DNA of 64,000 bases from Streptomyces sp. TLI_146 (lineage in GTDB: Bacteria > Actinomycetota > Actinomycetes > Streptomycetales > Streptomycetaceae), in the NCBI RefSeq assembly GCF_002846415.1, contig NZ_PJMX01000001.1, positions 682,001 to 746,000 on the forward strand. Reading direction: 5' to 3'. Under the pieces are notes generated by a model. The model saw nothing but the letters and a program-made list of their open reading frames with translations, did not search any database and was not told the DNA's origin. Position numbers and translations under genes: made by a program. How positions within the stretch are numbered: position 1 is the first letter of the stretch; every line of letters begins with the position of its first letter. Shown here in pieces: positions 51,008 to 59,509 of the stretch.

Positions 51008-54000
51008 ATGAACATAGCTTCGCCGGCCCGCTGGGCCCGACGAGCACGAAGAGCTACGGGGACGCTGCCGCGCGCAGCGGTAGTCGCACTGTCGCTGACC
51101 CTGGTGGGCACGTCCGCCACGGCCGCGCCGCTGCTCCCGTCCAGCCCTCGGCAGACCCCCCGGGCCACGCCCACCCCGTCGCACGCGGCGGACGTCCCGT
51201 CCGCCCTGGCCGCGGCCAAGCGCTCGGGGAGCAGGGTGGAGGCGCTGTCCGAGCGCAGCCAGACCTCCACGACCTGGGTCAACCCGGACGGTTCCCTGAC
51301 CACCGAACTGACCGCGGGCCCCGTCCGCTTCGACCGGAACGGCTCGTGGGTGGCCGTCGACACCGACCTGGCCGAACAGGCCGACGGCACGGTCGCGGCC
51401 AAGGCACACCCCGCCGCCCTCACCCTGGCCGGCAAGGGCGGCAGCCGCGCGCGATCCCTGAGCGCCGCCCGCACGGCGCCCGCCCGTGACCTGGTCACCC
51501 TCGGCGAGGGCGAACGGCAGGTCACCCTCCAGTGGAAGGGCGGGCTGCCCGAGCCGTCCCTGCGCGGCAACCGAGCCACCTACGCCGACGCCGTGCCCGG
51601 CGCCGATGTGATCGTGGAGGCCACCCGGACCGGTTTCGAGCAGTACGTCGAGATCAAGCAGCGCCCGGCCGCCAAGGACTACAGCTATACCCTTCCGCTG
51701 CGCGCCAAGGGGCTGCGGGCCACCCAACGGCCCGACGGCAGCGTGCTGTTCACCGACCGCAAGACCGGGCACGAGCGGGCCGTCATGCCCGCGCCGGTCA
51801 TGTGGGACGCGACCGTCGACGAGCGCTCCGGCGAGCACACACGGCGGGTGCCGGTGCGGATGAAGGTGGAGCAGAAGGGCGCCTCGCTCGACCTCGTCGT
51901 CACCCCCGACCCGGCCTTTCTCGCCGACCCCGCCACCCGCTACCCCGTCACGGTCGACCCCTCGACGTCCGCGCTGAGCAACGTCTTCGACACCTACGTC
52001 CAGCAGGGCGAGACACGCGACTGGTCCACCGACACCGAACTCGACTTCGGCAACCCCGGTACCAAGAACGCCAACGGCACGCCGCGCATCGCCCAGTCGT
52101 ACATCACCTGGGGCACCGCTCCCATCGCCGACGCCCTGGTGAGCAGCGCCAAGCTGAGCCTGTGGAACTTCCACTCGGCCAACACCGACTGCAAGGCGCA
52201 GCCCTGGCAGGTGTGGGCCGCCGACGCGGCCACCACCGCGAGCCGCTGGACCAACCGGCCCGCGCTGCGCACCAAGTCCGCCACGTCCTCCGAGACCAAG
52301 GGCAACCCGTCCTGCGGCGCCGACGGGTGGATCAACGCCGACGTCACCTCGCTCGTGCAGTCCTGGTCCTCGGCCAAGGCGCCGCAGGCGACGATGGGCC
52401 TGACCGCGGCCGACGAAGCGTCCGTGGCGCAGTGGAAGCGCGTCAACTCCGCGAACGCCACCAGCAACCCGCCGAAGCTCACGGTCACGTACAACTTCCG
52501 GCCGCGCTCGGGCAGCAACCGCCAGGCCGGTCCTCCCTACGTCAAGGACGCCTCGAACACCTGGCAGGTCAACACCACCACCCCGACCCTGCGCGACACC
52601 TTCTTCGACAAGGACGGCGACCGCGTCAACGGCACCTTCGAGGTCGTCGACGCCGCCACCGGCAAGCGGGTGGGTGACTACCTCGTGTCGCCGTACGTGG
52701 ACTCCGGGCGGGCCGCGGCGGTGACGCTCCCGGACGGACTGCTCAAGGACGGCGGCACCTACCGCTTCCGCACCAGCCCGTACGACGGCAGCCACTACAA
52801 CCTGGCGTGGTCCGACTGGGCGACCTTCACGGTCGACACCTCCCGCAGCCCCGCCAAGCTGCCCGACATGCCGCAGTCACTGGAGGCGGGCGCGACCGAC
52901 ACCCTCACCCCGCTGCTGTCCGGTCTGGTCTCCAACCCGGCACAGGGCCGGGTGCGCGCCGAGTTCGTCCTGCGTGACGCCGACGGCAAGCAGCTTCCGG
53001 GCGTGACGGTCCCCGAGGCGTGGGTGGACAGCGGCGGCCGTGCGGCTGCCCGGGTCCCCGCCGGGGCGCTCAAGGACGGCACCGCCTACCTGTGGGCGAT
53101 GCGTGCGTGCACCGAGGCGGGCTGCTCCGCCTGGTCCTACGAGGAGGAGCTCACCGTATCCGCGGGGCCGGCGCCGCAGCCGCCGACGACCACCTCCGTG
53201 ACCCTCACCGGTACTGCCGCACTGCAGGACGCCACCGTGGGCATCGGTACGCGGGCCTGCGCCGAGGGCTGTTCGGCCGTGAACGACGCCCGTCTGACCC
53301 TGGGCGGCGGCACGGACGCGGAGCGGGCCGTCTGGATCAAGCCGGACCTGACCGCGATACCCGCGGGGGCCCGCGTGACCAAGGCGCGGCTGCAGCTCAC
53401 TCCCGCCGAGTGCGGCACAGCCACCTGCGCCGCACGGCCGGTCGAGATCTCCCAGCTGGTCGAGCCGTGGGCGGCGCCGTACAGCGGCACCGCGCTGCTC
53501 AGCCTGCTGGACGACGCGCCCTTCGCCGAGGCCGCACTGCCCGAGGCCCAGGACCTGGCGCCGATGGTGCAGTCCTGGCTGGAACAGGGCCCGGTCGAGG
53601 GCTTCGCGCTGCGGTTGCCCGCTGCCGAGCGCGGTGCGGTCGTGGCCTACCACTCCAGCCGTTCCACGGACGCCGCGAAGCGCCCGCAGCTGGTGATCGA
53701 GTACGTGGTGCCGAAGGCGCCGACCGCTCCGGAGGACCTCAAGGTCACCGCCGGTGACGGCGGCCTGCTGGCCACCTGGAACCCGCCGAGCGACCTGGGG
53801 TCGGCGTCGGACGGCGCGGAGTACGACGTCGTCGTCACCAAGGCCGACGGCAGCCAGGCCGCGAAGGTCACCACCTCGGAGCCGCGTGCCGTGCTCGCCG
53901 GCCTGGCCAACGGCACCGCCCTGCGCGTGGCGGTCAGCGCCCGCACCGCCCATGGCGCGAGCGCTCCGGTCACCTCCGAGGCGAAGACCCCCGCGGCGGT

Positions 54001-55063
54001 GCCCGGCGGGGCGGCCGCCTACCGGGGCATCGTGCAGCAGTACCTCGACGCGCGCGCCGCGATCCTGCGCGGCACCCAGCCGACGGCGGCAGCCGCGCTG
54101 GCAGCCAGCTCCGCCGGGGCCTCCTTCCAGGACCTGCTCAACGGTCAGTCCGCCGACCTGATCGAGACCCGTGAGTCGCTCGCCCGGCACGGCAGCCGCT
54201 ATACGGAGATGACCAACACCCTCTCCGAGGTCCTGGTCGGCATCGACGACAGCGGCACCGTGTTCCTGCGCGCGCTGATCGACGACAAGGCCGTCCTGAG
54301 CAAGGGCGGCACGTCCACGGAACCCGAAGAGGGCCGCCGCGAGCAGCGGTTCACCTTCAGCACCAACAGTGGTGCGCCGCTGCTGCACCTGGAGGCGGAC
54401 GCATCCGCCGCGGAGAAGGTCCTGTCGAAGTCGGCGGCCGCCGAGAACGGCCTGGAGGTGAGCGCGGACGCCGAAGGTCCGATCAGCGAGGTGCCGGACG
54501 TACCCATCGAACTGGACGCCGAGGGCTTCCCCGTCGAGGCACCCCCGGTGAGCGGGATGGGCGTGCTGCGCGCCGCCCAGGTCAGCGGCTCGGGCACGGC
54601 CAACTGGGCTTCGCGCAACCTGGGCACCAAGTGGGAGTACGGCCAGGACTGCACGAACTTCGTCTCCAAGGCCCTCTACTACGGGGGTGGGATGAAGACC
54701 AGGGGCGGCGGTCGCAAGCACGATCGTGCCTGGTGGCAGCAGTACTATTTCTTCGGCACCGTCAAGAACAAGAGCTACACCTGGTCGGGTGCCGAGAACT
54801 TCCGCCGCCACATGATCAACTATCGGGGGGCGCAGTTCATCCACTCGGTGAGCGCACGCCCTGGTGACATCGTGCTCTTCAAGTGGAAGAAGGAGCGGGT
54901 GTACAACCACGTCGCCGTGGTCTCGGCCAACCGCCATGGCGTCCAGCTCCTGCAGCACGGTGGCGTGGGACGGACCAGCCTGGCCGCGGCGATCGCCCGC
55001 TACCGCAAGAGCAGCAACTACATCGAGCGCGTCATCATCCTCCGACCGAGGTCACGCAGTTGA
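51008..55063 (+). CDS. Large secreted DNRLRE-type protein with a C-terminal amidase domain
   Basis: A 1351-residue exported protein. A long Sec signal covers about residues 1-40 (ARRARRATGTLPRAAVVALSLTLVGTSATA). Residues about 70-310 form a beta-rich N-terminal region common in actinobacterial DNRLRE/RHS-like proteins. DNRLRE-type beta-sandwich modules lie at about 310-500 and again at about 740-900, with fibronectin-like modules at about 510-720 and 905-1000. From about residue 1190 there is an amidase/CHAP-like domain: WEYGQDCTNFVSKALYYGG (catalytic Cys) and RVYNHVAVVSAN (catalytic His). Such domains cut peptidoglycan or other amide bonds. Low-G+C upstream DNA includes AAGGA before the ATG. 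A lipoprotein gene follows within three bases. It may be a cell-wall enzyme or an antibacterial effector. Confidence 0.87.
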   Translation: MNIASPARWARRARRATGTLPRAAVVALSLTLVGTSATAAPLLPSSPRQTPRATPTPSHAADVPSALAAAKRSGSRVEALSERSQTSTTWVNPDGSLTTELTAGPVRFDRNGSWVAVDTDLAEQADGTVAAKAHPAALTLAGKGGSRARSLSAARTAPARDLVTLGEGERQVTLQWKGGLPEPSLRGNRATYADAVPGADVIVEATRTGFEQYVEIKQRPAAKDYSYTLPLRAKGLRATQRPDGSVLFTDRKTGHERAVMPAPVMWDATVDERSGEHTRRVPVRMKVEQKGASLDLVVTPDPAFLADPATRYPVTVDPSTSALSNVFDTYVQQGETRDWSTDTELDFGNPGTKNANGTPRIAQSYITWGTAPIADALVSSAKLSLWNFHSANTDCKAQPWQVWAADAATTASRWTNRPALRTKSATSSETKGNPSCGADGWINADVTSLVQSWSSAKAPQATMGLTAADEASVAQWKRVNSANATSNPPKLTVTYNFRPRSGSNRQAGPPYVKDASNTWQVNTTTPTLRDTFFDKDGDRVNGTFEVVDAATGKRVGDYLVSPYVDSGRAAAVTLPDGLLKDGGTYRFRTSPYDGSHYNLAWSDWATFTVDTSRSPAKLPDMPQSLEAGATDTLTPLLSGLVSNPAQGRVRAEFVLRDADGKQLPGVTVPEAWVDSGGRAAARVPAGALKDGTAYLWAMRACTEAGCSAWSYEEELTVSAGPAPQPPTTTSVTLTGTAALQDATVGIGTRACAEGCSAVNDARLTLGGGTDAERAVWIKPDLTAIPAGARVTKARLQLTPAECGTATCAARPVEISQLVEPWAAPYSGTALLSLLDDAPFAEAALPEAQDLAPMVQSWLEQGPVEGFALRLPAAERGAVVAYHSSRSTDAAKRPQLVIEYVVPKAPTAPEDLKVTAGDGGLLATWNPPSDLGSASDGAEYDVVVTKADGSQAAKVTTSEPRAVLAGLANGTALRVAVSARTAHGASAPVTSEAKTPAAVPGGAAAYRGIVQQYLDARAAILRGTQPTAAAALAASSAGASFQDLLNGQSADLIETRESLARHGSRYTEMTNTLSEVLVGIDDSGTVFLRALIDDKAVLSKGGTSTEPEEGRREQRFTFSTNSGAPLLHLEADASAAEKVLSKSAAAENGLEVSADAEGPISEVPDVPIELDAEGFPVEAPPVSGMGVLRAAQVSGSGTANWASRNLGTKWEYGQDCTNFVSKALYYGGGMKTRGGGRKHDRAWWQQYYFFGTVKNKSYTWSGAENFRRHMINYRGAQFIHSVSARPGDIVLFKWKKERVYNHVAVVSANRHGVQLLQHGGVGRTSLAAAIARYRKSSNYIERVIILRPRSRS

Positions 55064-55065
55064 TC

Positions 55066-55572
55066 ATGAAGATGCCGAAGAAGCCCTTCGTCCTCGCCCT
55101 GCTCGCGGGCGCCGCCACGACGGCGTGCACCTCGGACGCGGCGAACGACTACCAGAGCGACTACTCCCGCCACGAACCGCTGCGCGTGGTGGGCTACCCC
55201 TCGCGGGGCAGCCTGGAGGTGGTGCAGAAGACGGTGTGGCGCCTCAAGGACGGCAAGGCCGAGACCCTGGCCGATCTCGCCGTCGAGGACGGCAAGGCCG
55301 CCGACACCACGGCCCGCAACTGGATCGGGGCGTTCGGCAAGGCCGCCGCGGGAAAGGTCACGGCGGACTTCTACGACGAGGGCTCGACCCGGCAGGTCGT
55401 CGTGCTGTACTTCGCCGCGACCGGCCAGAAGAAGGCCATCGAGGTACGCATCGGCGGGGACGACACCTGGGGCGTCACCCTCGACGAGACCGACCCCGCC
55501 GAAGCGGCCAAGGCACCCGACTGGGCGCCCGCCACCCCCGGCGGCACCGGCTCCCACTCGAGCGGCAACTGA
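55066..55572 (+). CDS. Probable lipoprotein downstream of the amidase protein
   Basis: A 168-residue product beginning MKMPKKPFVLALLAGAATTACTSD, a type II (lipoprotein) signal with Cys at about residue 21. The mature part is acidic and has a compact alpha/beta look (VVQKTVWRLKDGKAETLADLAV, VTADFYDEGSTRQVVVLYFAA). No known domain is recognised. The start ATG is three bases after the stop of the big secreted protein; a TTG at 55060 with better spacing from GAGG is an alternative. Tight linkage to a secreted amidase suggests an immunity or partner protein anchored on the cell surface, but this is inference. Confidence 0.7.
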   Translation: MKMPKKPFVLALLAGAATTACTSDAANDYQSDYSRHEPLRVVGYPSRGSLEVVQKTVWRLKDGKAETLADLAVEDGKAADTTARNWIGAFGKAAAGKVTADFYDEGSTRQVVVLYFAATGQKKAIEVRIGGDDTWGVTLDETDPAEAAKAPDWAPATPGGTGSHSSGN

Positions 55573-55582
55573 GCACATCCAC

Positions 55583-55624
55583 GCGCCCCGCACCCCTGGC
55601 CCCGCGGCCGGGGGCGCGGGGCGC
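55583..55624 (+). terminator. GC-rich hairpin terminator
   Basis: GCGCCCCGC at 55583-55591 pairs with GCGGGGCGC at 55616-55624, and the inner bases CCTGGCC/GGCCGGG extend the stem. It lies 11 bases after the lipoprotein stop codon and closes the two-gene unit 51008-55572. Confidence 0.75.
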
Positions 55625-55833
55625 TTCGTCGTTCTCGCCCCCCGTGCAAAAGGGTTTGGCCGAGGTGAGGCCCCGCTGCTACTTTCGCGGTGGACCGTGA
55701 ATTCGTCGTATGGAGGTGAGCCCCGTGAACACAGTTACCCAAGGGTGCTCCCCTTACCCGTCACGGTCCGGCGGCTGACGTTCGGTGTCGCCAGGAGCGC
55801 CTGAGATCAAGGCACTCCTGGAAGGAGACTCCG

Positions 55834-56625
55834 ATGAACACAAAGCCCTTCACCTCTGGCCTGAGCAAGAACGCGGTGACGATCACACGCGTCGCGGACA
55901 GGCAATGGCACGCCCTGGATGACGACTTGGTGGTCGGCCGCGGGTATGCGCAGCACCGGCCCGACGGACGTTTGTTCGTCAGTATCGACACCTGGCACGA
56001 CGCCCCCTTCGACCAGCTTGCCCAGGCGATGCTGGCGGAACTTCCCGCGCCGCTCTGCACGGTGGTCGACGAAGCCGACGTCGAGCTGACGGCCCGCTGG
56101 CAGCGGGCCGGATTCACCATCCGGCGCCGCGAGTGGGAGTACGAAGTGCCGACCGACCCACGGGTCACCGGGCTCGGAGCAGTCCTGCCGCCCGCGGGCG
56201 TGACGATCGTGCCCGCCGGTCAGGCGGACGAGAGTCTGCTGCGAGCGGTGGACCGAGCGATCCGCGACGAAGTCGAGGCGGGCGTCGGGTGGCAGTCGAT
56301 GCCCGTGGAGGTCATTCCCCGTACCGAAGGCGACACGATCGTCGACCCGTCGATGTACACGGTCGCCGCGACGCCGGACCGCTACCTGGGGCTGATCCGG
56401 GTGGTGAGAGTCAAGCGGCCACGCATCGGGCTGGTCGCGGTCCAGTCCGGCAAGCAGCGCCGCGGCATCGCGCGGGCGCTGCTCGCCCACGCGCTGGGAA
56501 CGCTGCACCGCTCCGGGTGCGCAGCGGCCTGGGCGGAAGTCGACGAGTCCAACCAAGCAGCCTCGGCTCTGTTCGAGGGCATCGGCGCCCGCCCGATGAA
56601 CAGCAACCTGGAGCTGGTGCGATGA
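55834..56625 (+). CDS. GNAT-family acetyltransferase coupled to an IF-1 gene
   Basis: A 263-residue protein starting at an ATG with GGAAGGAG upstream. The C-terminal half has the acetyl-CoA site ([24 protein letters not shown] at about residues 200-224) and ends with [20 protein letters not shown], the last strands of a GNAT fold. The N-terminal 110 residues form a diverged lobe. The stop overlaps the ATG of the next gene as ATGA, so it is translationally linked to a translation initiation factor. The substrate is unknown. A ribosomal or translation-related protein target is a possibility raised by the linkage only. Confidence 0.85.
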   Translation: MNTKPFTSGLSKNAVTITRVADRQWHALDDDLVVGRGYAQHRPDGRLFVSIDTWHDAPFDQLAQAMLAELPAPLCTVVDEADVELTARWQRAGFTIRRREWEYEVPTDPRVTGLGAVLPPAGVTIVPAGQADESLLRAVDRAIRDEVEAGVGWQSMPVEVIPRTEGDTIVDPSMYTVAATPDRYLGLIRVVRVKRPRIGLVAVQSGKQRRGIARALLAHALGTLHRSGCAAAWAEVDESNQAASALFEGIGARPMNSNLELVR

Positions 56626-56846
56626 CCAAGCACAAGAACGTCATCGAAGTCGAGGGCAAGGTCGTCGAGTGCCTGCGCAGCGCCATGTTCACTGTGGAGC
56701 TCGAGAACGGCCACCAGGTGCTCGCACACATCAGCGGGAAGATCCGCAAGAACTACATCAAGATCATGCTGGAGGACCGGGTGCTGGTGGAGCTCCCGCC
56801 GTACGACCTGACGCGCGGCCGGATCGTGTTCCGGTACCGCAACTAG
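56622..56846 (+). CDS. infA: Translation initiation factor IF-1, extra copy
   Basis: A 74-residue S1-like OB-fold protein: [21 protein letters not shown], then [21 protein letters not shown], then [22 protein letters not shown]. These are standard IF-1 motifs with full length. IF-1 is normally encoded once, in the ribosomal protein region next to rpmJ and rpsM. The setting here, behind a GNAT gene and away from ribosomal genes, indicates an accessory paralog. The N-terminal [10 protein letters not shown] differs from the usual housekeeping MAKKQGVIE start. It could act under particular conditions; several streptomycetes carry second copies. Confidence 0.92.
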   Translation: MTKHKNVIEVEGKVVECLRSAMFTVELENGHQVLAHISGKIRKNYIKIMLEDRVLVELPPYDLTRGRIVFRYRN

Positions 56847-56898
56847 CGGCAGTCATCCCCTGGAACGCGCGCCCAGCGAAGCAGCGTGTGGGAGGGCA

Positions 56899-57720
56899 CT
56901 ACTGCGGGTGCTTCCCCGTCCCCGGCTCACCGCCGCTCCGCTGACCGCTGCCGGATGGGCCATGCGTACCGCCGGGGTTGCCCCCGGATGTGCCGGTACC
57001 GGAGGCTCCGGACTTGTCCGGAGTGCCGTTGCCGGGGCCTGCGGGATGCTGGGCGCGCTTATCCGTGTCGGTCGGTTTGCGGGGGGTGGCCGTCGCACGC
57101 GTCAGTTCCTCGGCGCAGTAGGCGGGGACCTTGCTCTTGCCGCCGGCGGCGTCGACGAGCCGCTGCCAGGCCGTCCCCTTGGGCGTTTGGCCGTCCTTCA
57201 GCGTCTGTTCATAGGCGCGGCAGCGATCTGCGGTGTCCTCGGCAGGAGAGGGACGGTCCGTCGGGCCGGAGCTGCGGGGTGGCGCCGACAGGGCCGCACC
57301 GCCGCGCGCGGTCGGGGTACTTGCCGACGGCCGGGCGGTCGCCCGGTCAGCATCGGTCCCGTCGGAGGGCGAGGTGGCGGAACCGATCGCCGCGACCGCG
57401 ACACCGCCCAGAGCGAGGCTGGCGAACACCACGCCGAACGTCATTCGCAGCGGGTGCCGGACACCCCGCTCCTCGGGGCGACGCCAGTCGTCACAGCGCC
57501 GGGTGCGTGCCGGAGCGGCAGCGCCATGGGCGGCGGCCCGGAAGGCATTCAGGGCACGCCGCTCGGCCTCGGGGTCGAGGTCGTCGGCGCGCAGAGCGGC
57601 GGCCAGCACCGCTTCCAGCGCGCCGAAGCCGTGCGCGTCCCCGGGGTCGGATGCAGGGCCGCCAGCGCGTCCATGCCGGTGACGGACCGGAACTCCGTCG
57701 CCGCTCAGCCGCTCACCCAT
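56899..57720 (-). CDS. Single-helix membrane protein, probable partner of the ECF sigma factor
   Basis: A 273-residue protein. Its first 90 residues are soluble, with an Arg-rich segment, and include ALRADDLDPEAERRALNAFRAAAHG. One membrane helix lies at about residues 95-112 (FGVVFASLALGGVAVAAIG), and an extracellular Ser/Thr/Pro-rich tail follows with a small Cys-containing segment (ADRCRAYEQTLKDGQTPKG, VPAYCAEEL) and a Gly-rich end. It lies 90 bases downstream of the sigma gene and on the same strand. The layout fits a membrane-bound anti-sigma factor or co-regulator, but the zinc-binding HxxxCxxC motif is absent. Confidence 0.6.
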   Translation of the reverse strand: MGERLSGDGVPVRHRHGRAGGPASDPGDAHGFGALEAVLAAALRADDLDPEAERRALNAFRAAAHGAAAPARTRRCDDWRRPEERGVRHPLRMTFGVVFASLALGGVAVAAIGSATSPSDGTDADRATARPSASTPTARGGAALSAPPRSSGPTDRPSPAEDTADRCRAYEQTLKDGQTPKGTAWQRLVDAAGGKSKVPAYCAEELTRATATPRKPTDTDKRAQHPAGPGNGTPDKSGASGTGTSGGNPGGTHGPSGSGQRSGGEPGTGKHPQ

Positions 57721-57810
57721 GTTCTCTTCCGTTCCCGTATGACCGTTTCAATTCGTTCCCGACGCATGGCCGCATGCGTTCAGATCGATCGATGGTGCCC
57801 TTGGCGGTGT

Positions 57811-58461
57811 TCATGTCGACTTTCCCAGCGCGTGGGAAGCCTCATTCGTCACACCGGCCTCCGCCTCGGAGCCCACGCCCAGCTGGCGGCCCAGGCGCTT
57901 GAGCCCCCGGTGGGTGGCTGTGCGTACCGCTCCCGGGCGCTTGCCCAGGGCGCGGGCGGCAGCGGGGCCGTCCAGGCCGACGACGACCCGCAGGAGCACC
58001 GCCTCGGCCTGGTCCTGCGGCAGCGTGCGGACCAGCTCCAGGGCCTGTTCGGTGGAGAGGGACTCCAGAGCCTGGTCAACGGTGTTGTGCGGCGCGGGCA
58101 GATGCAGGAGGTCCTGTTCGGTCCCGCCGACCCGGGGCCGGGCGCGCTGGCGACGGAGGTGGTCCAGTGCCCGGTGCCGGGCGATCGTGGCGGTCCAGCC
58201 GCGAAATCCCGCCCCATCGCCCTTGAAGCGCCCGAGGTCACGGGCTATCTCCAGCCAGGCGTCGGAGGCGACGTCCTCGGCGTCGTTGCCGACGAGAGCA
58301 CGTAGATAGCCCAGCAGGCCCGGCTGCACGATCCGGTAGGCCACCGCGAAGGCGGCCTCGTCACCTTCCTGGGCCCGCGCGACCGCCGCGCCCAGTTCCC
58401 CGTCGTCCGCCCGTATGCGCCGGGATTGCTGTACCTGGCCCAAGACCATCCTCGTTCGCAC
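57811..58461 (-). CDS. ECF-type RNA polymerase sigma factor
   Basis: A 216-residue protein with region 2 at about residues 35-100 (FAVAYRIVQPGLLGYLRALVG, DVASDAWLEIARDLGRF, FRGWTATIARHRALDHLRRQ) and region 4 at about 135-190 (LPQDQAEAVLLRVVVGLDGPAAARALGKRPGAVRTATHRGLKRL). Both are classical for ECF sigma factors, with a short acidic linker between them. It heads a leftward unit with the membrane protein downstream. It probably controls an envelope-related regulon. The start is a GTG at 58461 or an ATG at 58449. Confidence 0.88.
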   Translation of the reverse strand: MRTRMVLGQVQQSRRIRADDGELGAAVARAQEGDEAAFAVAYRIVQPGLLGYLRALVGNDAEDVASDAWLEIARDLGRFKGDGAGFRGWTATIARHRALDHLRRQRARPRVGGTEQDLLHLPAPHNTVDQALESLSTEQALELVRTLPQDQAEAVLLRVVVGLDGPAAARALGKRPGAVRTATHRGLKRLGRQLGVGSEAEAGVTNEASHALGKST

Positions 58462-58792
58462 CGGGTTCCTGGCGAGCCCGTGTCATCCGCCGCGCTCCGG
58501 TCACGTCGACGTCCCCATGATGAACAGCGCCAGCGGCGACAGAAGTGTCACCGCGCACCGGCGGCCCCTCACGCCCCGGCACCGCGCACGCGGCGAAATC
58601 AGCGGACCGGTGCGGTAGCCGGGGACGACAACAGCGCGTCCGCATCGACCTCTCCACCCACCCCCTGTCCGGATCAACCCTTTCCAGTCGGTTCATCCGC
58701 CCTGTGGGAACGGGGGTGTAACACTTCCGGCCACGTTCGCTCTTTCCCCGTGGGCGACCATGCCGGTCGGCCGGGACAAGGAGACACGACGG
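58462..58792. promoter_or_regulatory. Divergent promoter region, sigma factor and mat genes
   Basis: About 330 bases between the leftward sigma gene and the rightward glycan genes. It should carry both promoters. A GGGGGTGTAACACTTCCGG stretch at 58708-58726 stands out but matches no element I can name. No gene is visible. Confidence 0.4.
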
Positions 58793-59509
58793 GTGCGGTG
58801 GACAGACGACAGCGGAACGGCGTACGGCGAGAACCCGGACGGCGATGCCGGATACACCTATGTCTACAGCCGCGAATACGGCGGGGGCTTCGTCCCTGAC
58901 ACGTCTGCGCAGCCCTGGGACGCAAGGCAAACCGCGCAGTGGACACCACCACAGGCACACACCTCCTCCGCGTGGGAGCCCGCGTGCACGGACACCCTCA
59001 CCGCACAGCTGCCGGTACTCGACACTCCCGAGCAATCCCAGCCCCAGCCCCAGCCCCAAACGGATATACCCCCACATGAATCAGGGCAGCCCGTATTCGT
59101 CGATGCCTCCGGACGACGCCAACGTCACGTTTTCCGCGCGGCCGGGCTGCTGATGATCCCTGCCGTCGGTTACGTCGCCCTGCTCACCAGCACGATCCTG
59201 GGCGGCCCCACCATCAACTCCCCCATCTTCCCGAAGGGGGCACAGGCCCACCCGGCCGCACCCAGCGCGACCGCTCCCGGCTCGCCCACTGCTACCGCCC
59301 CCACCTCCAAGACCCCAACGCGCAAGAGCCCCGGAACCACTGTCCGCCGGGTACCCGGCCCCAGCGGCCGCCCGGTCTCCGCCGTCCCCGCACCCGCGGC
59401 GCGGCGCACATCCGCACCCACCGCGAGCGCCGCCCCGACCGCGACCGCCGCGCCTGCCCCCTCCCCCAAAGGACGCGCCGTCGGCTCGTCCCACAAGCCC
59501 GTGAAGTGA
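58793..59509 (+). CDS. Membrane protein partner of the surface-glycan synthase (MatA-like)
   Basis: A 238-residue protein starting at a GTG with AAGGAG nine bases upstream (an upstream ATG at 58760 is weaker). Its N-terminal 100 residues are hydrophilic and contain a QPQPQPQ run encoded by a tandem CAGCCC repeat (59037-59056). One membrane helix follows at about residues 112-135 (FRAAGLLMIPAVGYVALLTSTI), then a Pro/Thr/Ala-rich extracellular stalk. It overlaps the next gene as GTGA. In Streptomyces, a small membrane protein, MatA, precedes MatB and both are needed for a GlcNAc polymer on the hyphal surface; position supports that role here, sequence alone does not. Confidence 0.6.
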   Translation: MRWTDDSGTAYGENPDGDAGYTYVYSREYGGGFVPDTSAQPWDARQTAQWTPPQAHTSSAWEPACTDTLTAQLPVLDTPEQSQPQPQPQTDIPPHESGQPVFVDASGRRQRHVFRAAGLLMIPAVGYVALLTSTILGGPTINSPIFPKGAQAHPAAPSATAPGSPTATAPTSKTPTRKSPGTTVRRVPGPSGRPVSAVPAPAARRTSAPTASAAPTATAAPAPSPKGRAVGSSHKPVK

